43,001 nucleotides of DNA from Streptomyces sp. E2N166 (GTDB lineage: Bacteria > Actinomycetota > Actinomycetes > Streptomycetales > Streptomycetaceae), in the NCBI RefSeq assembly GCF_003671715.1, contig NZ_RAIF01000031.1, positions 83,756 to 126,756 on the forward strand, read 5' to 3'. Below are positions 8,520 to 17,608 of this stretch, piece by piece (position 1 is the first letter of the stretch; each line of letters starts with the position of its first letter). A program made the translations under genes and the position numbers. The notes under the pieces were generated by a model. That model searched no databases. It was not told the DNA's origin and saw nothing but the letters and a program-made list of their open reading frames with translations.

Positions 8520-10340
8520 GTGTCGCAGGAGAAGTCCGTCCAGACCCGGGACGACGAGAACGGGTACGACTACGACGTCCTCATCGTGGGGTCAGGTTTC
8601 GGAGGCTCGGTCTCCGCCCTCCGCCTCACCGAGAAGGGCTACCGCGTCGGCGTCCTGGAAGCGGGCCGCCGCTTCACCCGGGAGTCGCTGCCGAAGAACT
8701 CCTGGGACCTGAAGAACTACCTGTGGGCCCCCAGGCTCGGCATGTTCGGCCTCCAGCGCATCCACCTGCTCGGCAACGTCATGGTCCTGGCGGGCGCCGG
8801 GGTCGGCGGCGGATCCCTGAACTACGCCAACACCCTCTACGTGCCGCCGAAGCCGTTCTTCGAGGACCCCCAGTGGCGCGGCATCACCGACTGGCACGAT
8901 GAACTGACGCCGTACTACGACCAGGCCAAGCGCATGCTCGGGGTCCGGCTGAACCCGACCATGACCCCGTCCGACGTGCACTTGAAGGCCGCCGCCGAGC
9001 GGATGGGCGTCGGCGACACCTTCCACATGGCGCCGGTCGGCGTCTTCTTCGGCGACGGCGAGGACGCCGACGGCACGGCCAGGGCCCAGCCGGGTGAGAA
9101 GGTGCCCGACCCCTACTTCGGCGGGGCGGGCCCCGACCGCAAGGCCTGCAACGAGTGCGGCGAGTGCATGACCGGATGCCGGCACGGCGCGAAGAACACC
9201 CTCAACGAGAACTACCTGTACCTCGCCGAGAAGGCGGGTGCCGTCGTCCACCCGATGACGACGGTCGTCTCGGTCACCGACGACTCGCGCGGCGGGTTCG
9301 CGGTCGCCACCCTGCCCACCGACCGGCAGAAGAGGGGCGCGGGCCGCACGTTCACGGCCCGCCGGGTCGTCTTGGCCGCCGGCACCTACGGCACCCAGAC
9401 CCTGCTGCACCGCATGAAGGCGAACGGCCAGCTGCCGCACATATCCGACAAGCTCGGCGAGCTGACCCGCACCAACTCCGAGGCCCTGGTCGGCGCCCAG
9501 ACCGACGACCGGCGCTACCGCAAGGCCACCGGCGAGACACGGGCCGACTTCACGCGCGGCGTCGCCATAACGTCCTCGATCCACCCGGACGCCAACACCC
9601 ACATCGAGCCGGTCCGTTACGGCAAGGGCTCCAACTCGATGGGCGGCCTGTCCATCCTCCAGGTCCCGTACGCCGGGCACACCGCCTCGGGCGCGTCCCG
9701 TGTCCTGGGCTTCCTGGGCCACGCGGCCAAGCACCCGCTGCTTGTCCTGCGTTCGCTCTCCAACCGCAAGTGGTCGGAGCGGACCATCATCGGCCTGGTG
9801 ATGCAGTCTCTGGACAACTCCCTGACCACGCACCTGAAACCGACGGGCGTCGGCAAGGGCCTGCTCACCGCCCGCCAGGGCCACGGCTCGCCCAACCCCA
9901 AGCAGATCAAGGCGGCGACGGAGGGCGCCTCCGCGCTCGCCGCCGAGATCAACGGCTTCGCCGGCTCCAACGTCGGCGAGCTGATGGGCACCCCGCTCAC
10001 CGCCCACTTCCTCGGCGGCTGCCCGATCGGCGCCTCCCGCGAGACCGGCGTCATCGACCCGTACCACCGTCTCTACGGCCACCCCGGCATCTCGGTCGTC
10101 GACGGCGCCGCGGTCTCCGCCAACCTGGGTGTCAACCCGTCCCTGACCATCACGGCGCAGGCCGAGCGGGCGATGTCGTACTGGCCGAACAAGGGCGAGA
10201 GCGACCCGCGCCCGGCGCAGGGCACGGCCTACGAGCGCCTGGCCGCCGTCGAGCCCAAGTCCCCGGCGGTCCCGGCGGAGGCCTTCGGTTCGCTGCGGCT
10301 GCCGTTCCTGGGAATACCGGCGGTGCCGCCGAAGGAGTAG
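8520..10340 (+). CDS. GMC-family flavoprotein, cholesterol-oxidase-like
   Basis: A 606-residue FAD-dependent oxidoreductase. The N-terminus has the dinucleotide-binding motif (VLIVGSGFGGSVSALRLTEKG), and the C-terminus has the family closing block (GCPIGASRETGVIDPYHRLYG ... GVNPSLTITAQAERAM). At residues 210-220 it carries four closely spaced cysteines, CNECGECMTGC, followed by RHGAKNTL, a feature I associate with the ChoD-like branch; the spacing looks like a metal or Fe-S ligand set but this is not shown. The likely reaction is oxidation of a sterol or other alcohol, with the substrate unknown. The GTG at 8520 has GAGGAG seven bases upstream. It is the distal gene of an operon with the semialdehyde dehydrogenase and ends just before a strong hairpin. 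Confidence 0.82.
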   Translation: MSQEKSVQTRDDENGYDYDVLIVGSGFGGSVSALRLTEKGYRVGVLEAGRRFTRESLPKNSWDLKNYLWAPRLGMFGLQRIHLLGNVMVLAGAGVGGGSLNYANTLYVPPKPFFEDPQWRGITDWHDELTPYYDQAKRMLGVRLNPTMTPSDVHLKAAAERMGVGDTFHMAPVGVFFGDGEDADGTARAQPGEKVPDPYFGGAGPDRKACNECGECMTGCRHGAKNTLNENYLYLAEKAGAVVHPMTTVVSVTDDSRGGFAVATLPTDRQKRGAGRTFTARRVVLAAGTYGTQTLLHRMKANGQLPHISDKLGELTRTNSEALVGAQTDDRRYRKATGETRADFTRGVAITSSIHPDANTHIEPVRYGKGSNSMGGLSILQVPYAGHTASGASRVLGFLGHAAKHPLLVLRSLSNRKWSERTIIGLVMQSLDNSLTTHLKPTGVGKGLLTARQGHGSPNPKQIKAATEGASALAAEINGFAGSNVGELMGTPLTAHFLGGCPIGASRETGVIDPYHRLYGHPGISVVDGAAVSANLGVNPSLTITAQAERAMSYWPNKGESDPRPAQGTAYERLAAVEPKSPAVPAEAFGSLRLPFLGIPAVPPKE

Positions 10341-10350
10341 CGCGAAAGGC

Positions 10351-10390
10351 GAGAGGGACCTGCGCCCCCCTCCGAGCGCAGGTCCCTCTC
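10351..10390. terminator. Bidirectional terminator hairpin
   Basis: Perfect 15-base arms GAGAGGGACCTGCGC (10351-10365) and GCGCAGGTCCCTCTC (10376-10390) flank a 10-base C-rich loop. It sits between the convergent GMC oxidoreductase and LAETG-protein genes and should stop transcription from both sides. There is no U-tract, as is common in Streptomyces. Confidence 0.85.
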
Positions 10391-10422
10391 ACCCGGCCTG
10401 TGTCACGCCGGTCCGTGCTGTG

Positions 10423-11433
10423 TCACGCCTCCGCGCCGGCCTTGCGCCGCCGCACCGCGAACACCGCGCCGCCACCGAGGACGACGGCGAGCCCGCCGAC
10501 GAGGCCGATCATCGGCAGTGCGGAACTGGAACCGGTCTCGGCGAGACTGCCGGTGACCTCGGGCGTGCCCGCGGCCGGCTTCTCGACGGCGACGGGAGCC
10601 TTGCCGCCTTCCGTCGGCTTGGTGCCCTCGGTGTCCGTGCCTGCGGCCACGATCTGGAACTTGTAGGCGACGTCACCGAAGCCGGTGCACTCGCCGTCCG
10701 CGTCGCCGTAGATGGTCGCGCCGAGCGTGAAGCCGGCGCCGACCGGGGCGTCGGACCTCACGTTGATCCGCATCGGGATGTCGACCTCGTAGTCGGGCGC
10801 CAGCTCGTCGGTGTAACCGATGTAGCCGACCGCGTAGCCGAACTCGTTGAGGTCCTCCCAGATCTTGTCGTCGGGGTTCCAGGCCTGGAGGCTGACCTTC
10901 TTGCTCTCGAACAGCTCCTCGCCGTTCCGGTCGGCGGAGGCGCCGGCCAGGTACTCGAGGTTCTGGAGCGTGGAGCCGGAGTCGTTGGCCACGTTGAGCG
11001 AGAACTTGTGCCAGCCGCTGCCCGCCGCGATCTCACCGGGGAGGCCGCTGATGTTGACGTCGACCTTGGTGTCCTCGCACACCGACGGCTCGGGGGCCGG
11101 GGTCTCGGACTCCTCGGGCGCCGAGGTGCTCGGCGACGGCGAGGCGGGCGCGGAGGTGCTGGGCGCCGGGGACTCGGGGGCCGAGGTACTCGGAGAGCTG
11201 CTCGGGGAGCTGCTCGTGGAGTCGCTCGGCGGCGGAGCGGTCTCGCTCGTGGACTGGCTCGGGGCCGGGTCCGTCGGAGGTGTGCTCTCCGGTGCGGTTT
11301 CGGCGGCGGAACTGGTCGGCGGCTGAGACGTCGGCGTGTCACCGGTCGCGTAGGCGGCCGGCGCCGCGAGCAGCGCCACCGGGGCGATCACTGCCGTGGC
11401 GGCCGCTGCTGCCATGGCGCGACGAAGCTTCAT
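10423..11433 (-). CDS. Sortase-anchored cell-wall surface protein (LAETG)
   Basis: A 336-residue exported protein. It starts with a signal peptide (MKLRRAMAAAAATAVIAPVALLA...AYA), followed by about 90 residues of Ser/Thr/Pro/Glu stalk, then a compact domain with two cysteines and no family I can name (VDVNISGLPGEI ... YKFQIVAAG). The C-terminus is a class-E sorting signal: LAETG at 297-301, a hydrophobic stretch and a RRRKAGAEA tail. Streptomyces SrtE enzymes cleave LAxTG, so the protein should be linked to peptidoglycan. ATG 11433 is preceded by GAGGT at a normal distance; upstream in-frame codons encode no plausible signal peptide start. The distal domain is predicted to be displayed on the hyphal surface, with function unknown. 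Confidence 0.85.
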   Translation of the reverse strand: MKLRRAMAAAAATAVIAPVALLAAPAAYATGDTPTSQPPTSSAAETAPESTPPTDPAPSQSTSETAPPPSDSTSSSPSSSPSTSAPESPAPSTSAPASPSPSTSAPEESETPAPEPSVCEDTKVDVNISGLPGEIAAGSGWHKFSLNVANDSGSTLQNLEYLAGASADRNGEELFESKKVSLQAWNPDDKIWEDLNEFGYAVGYIGYTDELAPDYEVDIPMRINVRSDAPVGAGFTLGATIYGDADGECTGFGDVAYKFQIVAAGTDTEGTKPTEGGKAPVAVEKPAAGTPEVTGSLAETGSSSALPMIGLVGGLAVVLGGGAVFAVRRRKAGAEA

Positions 11434-11545
11434 GAAGACCTCGAATAGTCCGGCGTACCGCGCACGGCGATACGGGAGAGTCAGGGAGGCCTCCGCGTGT
11501 GGGGCGCGGGTGTGGCCCTTGGTTCGGTCCGTACGCCTGTTTGAT

Positions 11546-11582
11546 CTGTGAAAGCTGTGAATGGTTGTCCTCGAACTCACAG
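11546..11582 (-). promoter_or_regulatory. CTGTGAA repeats upstream of the LAETG gene
   Basis: CTGTGAA occurs at 11546-11552 and 11555-11561 (9-base spacing), with an inverted CTCACAG at 11576-11582. The cluster lies about 115-150 bases upstream of the LAETG-protein start and may be an operator. No regulator can be assigned. Confidence 0.25.
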
Positions 11583-11636
11583 AACTTTTATGTGGCGTGC
11601 GTCACTCCGGACCGTCGGGGGGGCGTCGACATGGCG

Positions 11637-11671
11637 AAGGGCCCCGCGGCGGAGTGAGCCGCGGGGCCCTT
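11637..11671. terminator. Perfect hairpin in a gene-free stretch
   Basis: Arms AAGGGCCCCGCGGC (11637-11650) and GCCGCGGGGCCCTT (11658-11671) form a perfect 14-base stem with a 7-base loop. It lies in the 640-base gap between the LAETG gene and chorismate mutase, about 400 bases beyond the chorismate mutase stop, and could terminate that transcript. I see no credible gene at 11672-12076. Confidence 0.65.
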
Positions 11672-12076
11672 CATCGGCCAGCACCGGCGTCAGGGCAGCG
11701 CCGGTGCCTCGGGAAGCGGCGCCGGGGGGTTGCGCCGCCTGCTTCGAATGGCATGCGGTTCCGAATGGCCGTGCAGTCGAGTGGGCCGAGGGACTCGGCC
11801 GCCGCCCCGTCGGCCGGCCCCGGGCGTCCCCGGAGCCGGCCGTTCTCTTGGGTGACCGGGCTGCTGTCCCCTGCCGTCCGGTCACTTTCCTGGAGCGAGG
11901 TCCCACGACGTGCGGCACGATCCGTACGTCTCATCGCTCCAGTGAGCCACGCGTGGTTCTTTCGGGCCCGTCCCTGGCTGACACGGACACCGGGACAACG
12001 AAGCCACTCGCCTGCCGGTCACGCGCCGTACGGGTGAGAAGCGCCCGAACTCGGATGCGACGCTCGGACCCGGCGC

Positions 12077-12364
12077 TCAGACGCGCCCGCGGCACAGTTC
12101 CAGCATCGTCATCGCCAGCGCCGTACCCGGCTTGCCCAGCGCGTGCCGGTAGTGGTCGAGGACCTCCATCTCGCGGGAGAGGTTCACGCGCCGGCCGCCG
12201 GAGGTGATCCGCGCCTCCTGGATGACCGCGGAGACGGCCATCCGTTCCTGGATCAGCCCGATGATCCGGTCGTCCAGCGCGTCGATGCGCTCCCGGGCGC
12301 CCGTGATCACGTCGGCTGCCTCGGTGGTGCGGGCGCCGGTCTTGTCTGCCGCGGTGACGGTCAT
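12077..12364 (-). CDS. Chorismate mutase, AroQ type
   Basis: A 95-residue all-helical AroQ-fold protein. The family pattern is visible: a first helix ARERIDALDDRIIGLIQERM, then VSAVIQEAR, the R(V)NLSREMEVLDHY segment, and a final helix. Such enzymes convert chorismate to prephenate, the entry to Phe and Tyr synthesis. A stand-alone domain of this size fits monofunctional actinobacterial mutases. The ATG at 12364 follows GGCGAGGAGA at a good distance. The gene has an unusually long 5' leader holding a short leader-peptide ORF and a strong terminator-like hairpin, so it is probably controlled by attenuation. It is divergent from guaA. Confidence 0.85.
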   Translation of the reverse strand: MTVTAADKTGARTTEAADVITGARERIDALDDRIIGLIQERMAVSAVIQEARITSGGRRVNLSREMEVLDHYRHALGKPGTALAMTMLELCRGRV

Positions 12365-12384
12365 GTCGGTGTCTCCTCGCCGAA

Positions 12385-12399
12385 GGGGGCGGTGCCCCC
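12385..12399 (-). promoter_or_regulatory. Second hairpin next to the chorismate mutase RBS
   Basis: GGGGGC (12385-12390) and GCCCCC (12394-12399) form a tight stem with a 3-base loop, about ten bases upstream of the GAGGAG on the minus strand. It may take part in leader folding. Confidence 0.4.
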
Positions 12400-12420
12400 G
12401 GCCGACGGGATCCGCAAACG

Positions 12421-12457
12421 CCAGGCGCCCCGGACCTTGTCGGCCCGGGGCGCCTGG
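12421..12457 (-). terminator. Attenuator hairpin in the chorismate mutase leader
   Basis: Perfect 13-base arms CCAGGCGCCCCGG (12421-12433) and CCGGGGCGCCTGG (12445-12457) enclose an 11-base loop. On the minus strand the stem is followed by CGTTTGC, a short U-run. It lies between the leader-peptide stop (12477) and the chorismate mutase start (12364), the geometry of a transcription attenuator. Confidence 0.7.
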
Positions 12458-12476
12458 GAAGTCGCTTGTCAGTTGC

Positions 12477-12548
12477 TCAAGCAGCACGACCATGGCAGCC
12501 GGTGGGCCGGTTGCCATAGGTAAACAGGAAGGTCTGGTGCGTGAGCAT
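12477..12548 (-). CDS. Candidate regulatory leader peptide (Phe/Tyr)
   Basis: A 23-codon ORF beginning MLTHQTFLFTYGN and ending CHGRAA. It is rich in aromatic codons in one short stretch (Phe-Leu-Phe-Thr-Tyr), and the second Phe and the Tyr use TTT and TAT, which are rare in this high-GC genome. The ATG lies exactly six bases after a -10 hexamer, so the transcript would begin at or next to the start codon (leaderless). Ribosome stalling at the Phe/Tyr codons could set the fold of the hairpin at 12421-12457 and hence expression of chorismate mutase, whose pathway makes Phe and Tyr. The amino-acid logic fits, but the mechanism is inferred. Confidence 0.55.
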   Translation of the reverse strand: MLTHQTFLFTYGNRPTGCHGRAA

Positions 12549-12554
12549 GGGGCC

Positions 12555-12583
12555 AGTATGCCCCGGGGGCGGACGGGGTCCAA
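12555..12583 (-). promoter_or_regulatory. Housekeeping-type promoter of the chorismate mutase leader
   Basis: On the minus strand TTGGAC (12583-12578) and CATACT (12560-12555) are separated by exactly 17 bases. The expected start site is at or within a base of 12548, the A of the leader-peptide ATG. Confidence 0.6.
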
Positions 12584-12661
12584 GCCGGTTCGTATGGTGA
12601 GACGCCGGGGGAGGGGCGACCCTGCCGCCGTGCGCGGGGCGGGGCCACCCGCCCACCTCGG

Positions 12662-12667
12662 TAGAAT
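12662..12667 (+). promoter_or_regulatory. Candidate -10 element of guaA
   Basis: TAGAAT lies 42 bases before the GTG and leaves a leader of roughly 35 bases containing GGAAGG (12697-12702). No good -35 hexamer is visible upstream. Confidence 0.4.
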
Positions 12668-12708
12668 CGGCAGTACAAGACCCCCGCCCGACCGCCGGAA
12701 GGCACCCC

Positions 12709-14313
<1,605 letters not shown>

Positions 14314-14319
14314 TGGCCG

Positions 14320-14850
14320 CTAGGTGCGCCTGACGGTGCGCAGGGGCTTCCCGGGCTGCCAGACCTGGACGACCAGATACGCGTCGTCCTCCACGTAGGT
14401 CCGCACGACCTCCGTCAGCTCGGTACGGAAGAGGTGGAACGGCTCCGGCGGTTCCACCTCTTCCGCGTATCCGGCCCGTACCTCGGGGTCCTCGACCTCG
14501 ACCGCCCGCCCGCCGATACGCACGTCCCCGCCGCCCATCCCGGTTCCGTCCCCCGGGTTCGCCTGCAACGCGAACCGCTCGTCCCGGCGCAGGTCGAGCG
14601 CCTTGACCGAACCCGGCATCATGCCGAGCCACAGCTCGCCGCCGAGGAAACGCACCTCCAGGCCGGTGGTGCGGGGCGAGCCGTCCTTGCGCAGGGTGGC
14701 GAGGATGTGGTGGGTGTACGCGCCGAAACGTGCCTCGACGGTGGCGGCCAGCTCGGGTTCGGCGGTGGCGAAGCCGGCCCAGTTGGCGGCGGCGCTCGCG
14801 GCGGTGCTGCTCGTGGCGGCGGTGCTCGTGGCGGCGGTGCTCGGCGTCAT
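14320..14850 (-). CDS. Pyridoxamine 5'-phosphate oxidase-fold (FMN-binding split-barrel) protein
   Basis: A 176-residue protein with the split-barrel pattern THHILATLRKDGSPRTTGLEVRF ... LWLGMMPGSVKALDLRRDERFALQA ... VRIGGRAVEVEDPEVRAGYAEEV. Related actinobacterial proteins bind FMN, F420 or heme; the cofactor and substrate here cannot be told from sequence. The N-terminus carries a low-complexity Ala/Thr/Ser run (about residues 4-22) encoded by imperfect 15-base repeats. I take the start at ATG 14850, since the upstream in-frame extension to 14940 is itself made of tandem repeats. No Shine-Dalgarno is seen, and CAGACT six bases before the ATG suggests a leaderless start. It is convergent with guaA. 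Confidence 0.75.
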   Translation of the reverse strand: MTPSTAATSTAATSSTAASAAANWAGFATAEPELAATVEARFGAYTHHILATLRKDGSPRTTGLEVRFLGGELWLGMMPGSVKALDLRRDERFALQANPGDGTGMGGGDVRIGGRAVEVEDPEVRAGYAEEVEPPEPFHLFRTELTEVVRTYVEDDAYLVVQVWQPGKPLRTVRRT

Positions 14851-14898
14851 ACGTCGAGTCTGGACCCGAAAGCGGACACCTTCTGTCGGATATTCGCC

Positions 14899-14934
14899 GG
14901 GCACCCTGTCGGGCACCCTGTCGGGCGCCCTGTC
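14899..14934. repeat. Three 12-base tandem repeats
   Basis: GGGCACCCTGTC occurs twice exactly and once with one change (GGGCGCCCTGTC), upstream of the PNPOx-fold gene and just beyond the DUF4429 stop. The unit length keeps a reading frame open, which explains the longer spurious start at 14940. Confidence 0.85.
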
Positions 14935-14972
14935 GGACATCGCGGCCGGTCGTCATCAGGAGCCGGTCGTCG

Positions 14973-15884
14973 TCAGAAGCCCCGCAGCACCGCCGCCTTC
15001 GTCATGGCGAACTCCGCGTCCGTGAGGACGCCGGCGCGGTGCAGCTCGCCCAGTTCGCGCAGTCGGCGCAGCAGGACGTCGTGATGGTCGGACGGCGGCG
15101 GCGCTGGACTCGGAACCCCGGGCCGGGGCCCGCTCCCCGCGGCCTTCGGGGCGGTGCCGTCCGCGTCGGCCGTACGGGCGGAGGGATGCGGCAGCCGGGC
15201 CGTGACCGCGGTGGCGATCAGTGCGGTGAGCAGGTCGCGGCGGACGCTGCCCCACAGGTCCAGGGCGTACGGGTCCTTCTCCGGCGGCAGTTCGGAGGAC
15301 ACCGTCTCCCGGGTCACGAACCGCAGGAAACCCTCCTCGGCCCCGGAGTTGGGCAGCCACTCGACCCGCACCAGCTCACCGACGTCGATGATCCGCGGAC
15401 CGGTGGCGCGTTTGACCCGGTCGGAGGCGTCGGCCCAGTCGATGCGCACCTGGGTGCCGTCGAAGGAGACCGTGCCGTCCGAGGAACGCACCGAGACCGG
15501 CACCGGCGGCCCGGGCAGCAGGTAGCCCTCGGTGGGCTCCTTGGGAATCCGGTCGAGGAGCAGCGCGTGCCGGATCTCCTCGGCGACGTACTCGGCGACC
15601 CCGCAGCGGTCGATCTCCACGGTCAGCCGGTACGGGTCGGCCGCGTCGGGCAGCCGGCCGCCTGTTGCCTGGAGGAGGGGGTCGGCACCCTCGCGCAGCC
15701 TCAGCCGCAGCCGTCCGCGTCTGCGTTCCGGCTCGAAGCCGACGCCCGCGACGGCCTCCAGCGGCACCGAGACCTCTCCGTACGTCTGCCGGAACAGCGG
15801 CACCGAGCGGTGCAGGCCCGGCGTGATCCGGACCGTACTGCCGTCGAACGCCCAGGTCCCGTCGCGCTGGATGATCTCGGCCAT
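14973..15884 (-). CDS. DUF4429 and SHOCT domain protein
   Basis: A 303-residue soluble protein. It has two successive beta-rich repeats: the first begins MAEIIQRDGTWAFDGSTVRI, the second near residue 130 with VSFDGTQVRIDWAD. This is the duplicated DUF4429 arrangement. After a Pro/Ala-rich linker it ends with a SHOCT motif (LLRRLRELGELHRAGVLTDAEFAMTKAAVLRGF, residues about 270-303), a short helical module often found at the ends of oligomerising or membrane-associated proteins. No enzymatic residues are recognised. The ATG at 15884 starts at the natural beginning of the first repeat. It lies 122 bases upstream of the PNPOx-fold gene and could be co-transcribed with it. Confidence 0.8.
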   Translation of the reverse strand: MAEIIQRDGTWAFDGSTVRITPGLHRSVPLFRQTYGEVSVPLEAVAGVGFEPERRRGRLRLRLREGADPLLQATGGRLPDAADPYRLTVEIDRCGVAEYVAEEIRHALLLDRIPKEPTEGYLLPGPPVPVSVRSSDGTVSFDGTQVRIDWADASDRVKRATGPRIIDVGELVRVEWLPNSGAEEGFLRFVTRETVSSELPPEKDPYALDLWGSVRRDLLTALIATAVTARLPHPSARTADADGTAPKAAGSGPRPGVPSPAPPPSDHHDVLLRRLRELGELHRAGVLTDAEFAMTKAAVLRGF

Positions 15885-16120
15885 AAGGGAATTCTCGCAG
15901 CCGGGTCAACACGGTGGTCCACGTGTCACCCGCGCTGAGCAGAGCGGACCGGGGGCGCCGGGCGCGCGGGGGCTGGTGTACGGCACAATTCGCTGTCGTC
16001 CCAAGGGACTTACGGTTCCTCCACGGGTGGCGGCAGTACTGTCGCGGATGCCGGCGCAGGTGTCGGCGCAGACGGTGTCACTGGGTTTTCGCAGCGGTTC
16101 GGGAAGGCGGGCGTTCGGTC

Positions 16121-17131
16121 GTGGCGGTGCAGGAGGCGAGACGCGGGAGCGGCTCGGACAGAGGCGCGTACGAGGCGGCGCACGGCGGCGGCTGCACCTG
16201 CGGGGACTGCCCGCACGGCGCCCGTGAGGGGCACCGCCGGGCGGTCGCCGCGTTCCTGCTGCGGCGGGACGAGTTCGCGGCCGGGCAGGGCCTGCCGGCC
16301 GCGGTGGCCCACTCGGCCTCCGCTTCCCGGCAGTGGGTCTCGGAGGAGCTGACCCAGTCCGCGGAAGTCGTCGCCGAACGCGGTCGGGCCGAGGGCGAGG
16401 CGTGGCTCGCGGCACTCGGGCGCCGCACGGCGGCCGTCGTGTGGGCCGGGGTCGTACTGCTGCTGCTCGGGCAGTCGCTCACCGCGATCGGTGCCGGCTG
16501 GACCGCGGCACGCACCGCCGGGCTCGCGGCGGCGCTGGTCGTGGCCGGTGCGCTGACGGCGGCGTCGTGGTTCCACCGCGCGCGGGGCGGGGCGCTGGCC
16601 CCGGTCATCGGCGAGGACAACCGCCTGTCCACGTCCCGGGCGGTGGCGGCGGCCTGGGTGCTCTTCGTCGCCTACGCGGTGCTCGTCCTGGCCGGACAAC
16701 TGGCGGTGGCCTCGGGCCCCGGTCGGCGGGACGCGCTGATCTCCGGACTCGGACTCGCCCGCGGCGCCGGTGCGGTGACCGTACTCGCGGTGGTGTGCGG
16801 GATCGCGGTCCTGGTGCGCCGGGTGGTCGGACTGCGGGTGCTGGGCCAGCGGCTGCAGAAGGTACGGGCGGACCGGCCGCGCGCGGCCGACCTGCTGACG
16901 GACGACGCGGGACGCGGGGCCTTCGCCGACATCCAGTACGTGGCGATCAGTACCGTCGCCCTGGTGTTCGGGGCCGTACGGCTGGCCCGGCGTCCGGAGC
17001 AACTGCCCGACCTGCCGTGGGGGCTGGCGGTCGTGGTGCTGGTGTCGGCGGCGACCTACGTGGCCGGGAAGTACGCGGAGGGGGGGGCGCCCCGTGATCC
17101 TCTCCGTGGTCCGGGCACGGGAGGCCGGTGA
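16121..17131 (+). CDS. Polytopic membrane protein of unknown function
   Basis: A 336-residue protein that I do not recognise. The N-terminus has a small cysteine motif (GGGCTCGDCPHG, residues about 23-34) that could bind a metal, followed by a helical soluble segment. Hydrophobic segments lie near residues 105-125, 130-150, 180-200, 210-235, 275-290 and 305-320, giving about six membrane helices. The GTG at 16121 is chosen because upstream in-frame sequence is Arg-rich and non-coding in character; GGAAGG lies about 13 bases upstream. The last 38 bases overlap the next gene, and the overlap begins just after a run of eight G (17083-17090), so a one-base slip there would fuse the two products. 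Confidence 0.7.
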   Translation: MAVQEARRGSGSDRGAYEAAHGGGCTCGDCPHGAREGHRRAVAAFLLRRDEFAAGQGLPAAVAHSASASRQWVSEELTQSAEVVAERGRAEGEAWLAALGRRTAAVVWAGVVLLLLGQSLTAIGAGWTAARTAGLAAALVVAGALTAASWFHRARGGALAPVIGEDNRLSTSRAVAAAWVLFVAYAVLVLAGQLAVASGPGRRDALISGLGLARGAGAVTVLAVVCGIAVLVRRVVGLRVLGQRLQKVRADRPRAADLLTDDAGRGAFADIQYVAISTVALVFGAVRLARRPEQLPDLPWGLAVVVLVSAATYVAGKYAEGGAPRDPLRGPGTGGR

Positions 17132-17417
17132 CCTGGACGCCCCGATCCGCACCGGCGACGACATCGAGATCCGGGGCGCCGGCTTCGTACCGCCGGGCGC
17201 GCAGCGCGCGGACCGCCTGTCCCGGATGGTCGTCCGCATCGGCGTGGTCAACGTCCACGTACCTCTGGTCCCGGTGACCGGCGGCTTCAGCAACCCAACG
17301 GACGACCTGCTGACGGTCCCGGTACCGGCGGACGTGGAACCGGGCCGGGTGGACGTGCAGGTCGTCACGAGCGCGGGCGTGGAAACCAACCGGTACGCGA
17401 TCGACGTGACGGACTGA
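17094..17417 (+). CDS. Small IPT/TIG-like beta-sandwich protein
   Basis: A 107-residue protein with no signal peptide or membrane segment. The pattern is that of an IPT/TIG immunoglobulin-like fold: GDDIEIRGAGFVPPG, then a variable loop, VVRIGVVNVHVPLVPV, LLTVPVPADVEPGRVDVQV and VVTSAGVETNRYAIDV. Such domains usually serve in protein-protein or carbohydrate binding. It starts inside the preceding membrane-protein gene (GTG 17094), so the two are translationally linked, and its product may sit on the cytoplasmic side of that membrane protein. The family assignment is by pattern only. Confidence 0.65.
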   Translation: MILSVVRAREAGDLDAPIRTGDDIEIRGAGFVPPGAQRADRLSRMVVRIGVVNVHVPLVPVTGGFSNPTDDLLTVPVPADVEPGRVDVQVVTSAGVETNRYAIDVTD

Positions 17418-17448
17418 CGCCCCGCCGAACCAGCTGCCGACCGTCAGC

Positions 17449-17510
17449 CTGTCGAAACGGAGACCTGTCGAAACGGTCCCTGTCGAAACGGGACCTGTCG
17501 AAACCGACAG
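17449..17510. repeat. Four iteron-like direct repeats upstream of doxX
   Basis: CTGTCGAAACGG starts at 17449, 17465 and 17480, with CTGTCGAAACCG at 17495 (spacing 16, 15, 15). The last copy runs into a perfect hairpin CTGTCG-AAAC-CGACAG (17495-17510). The array lies about 100 bases upstream of the doxX start and could bind a regulator or end transcription from upstream. Confidence 0.85.
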
Positions 17511-17608
17511 GAAGAATCCGCTCGCAGAGGGATTGAGAGAGGCCCCCACGTCGTACGTATGGTCTGGTGGGGGTCTCGGCACGCGCGGGCGAGAGGCGGC
17601 TGGCAGTG

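Noticed and set aside
11561..12037. Possible gene between the LAETG protein and chorismate mutase
   Set aside because: Products in all frames are Arg/Pro/Ser-rich without motif or RBS, and a strong hairpin lies inside; treated as intergenic.
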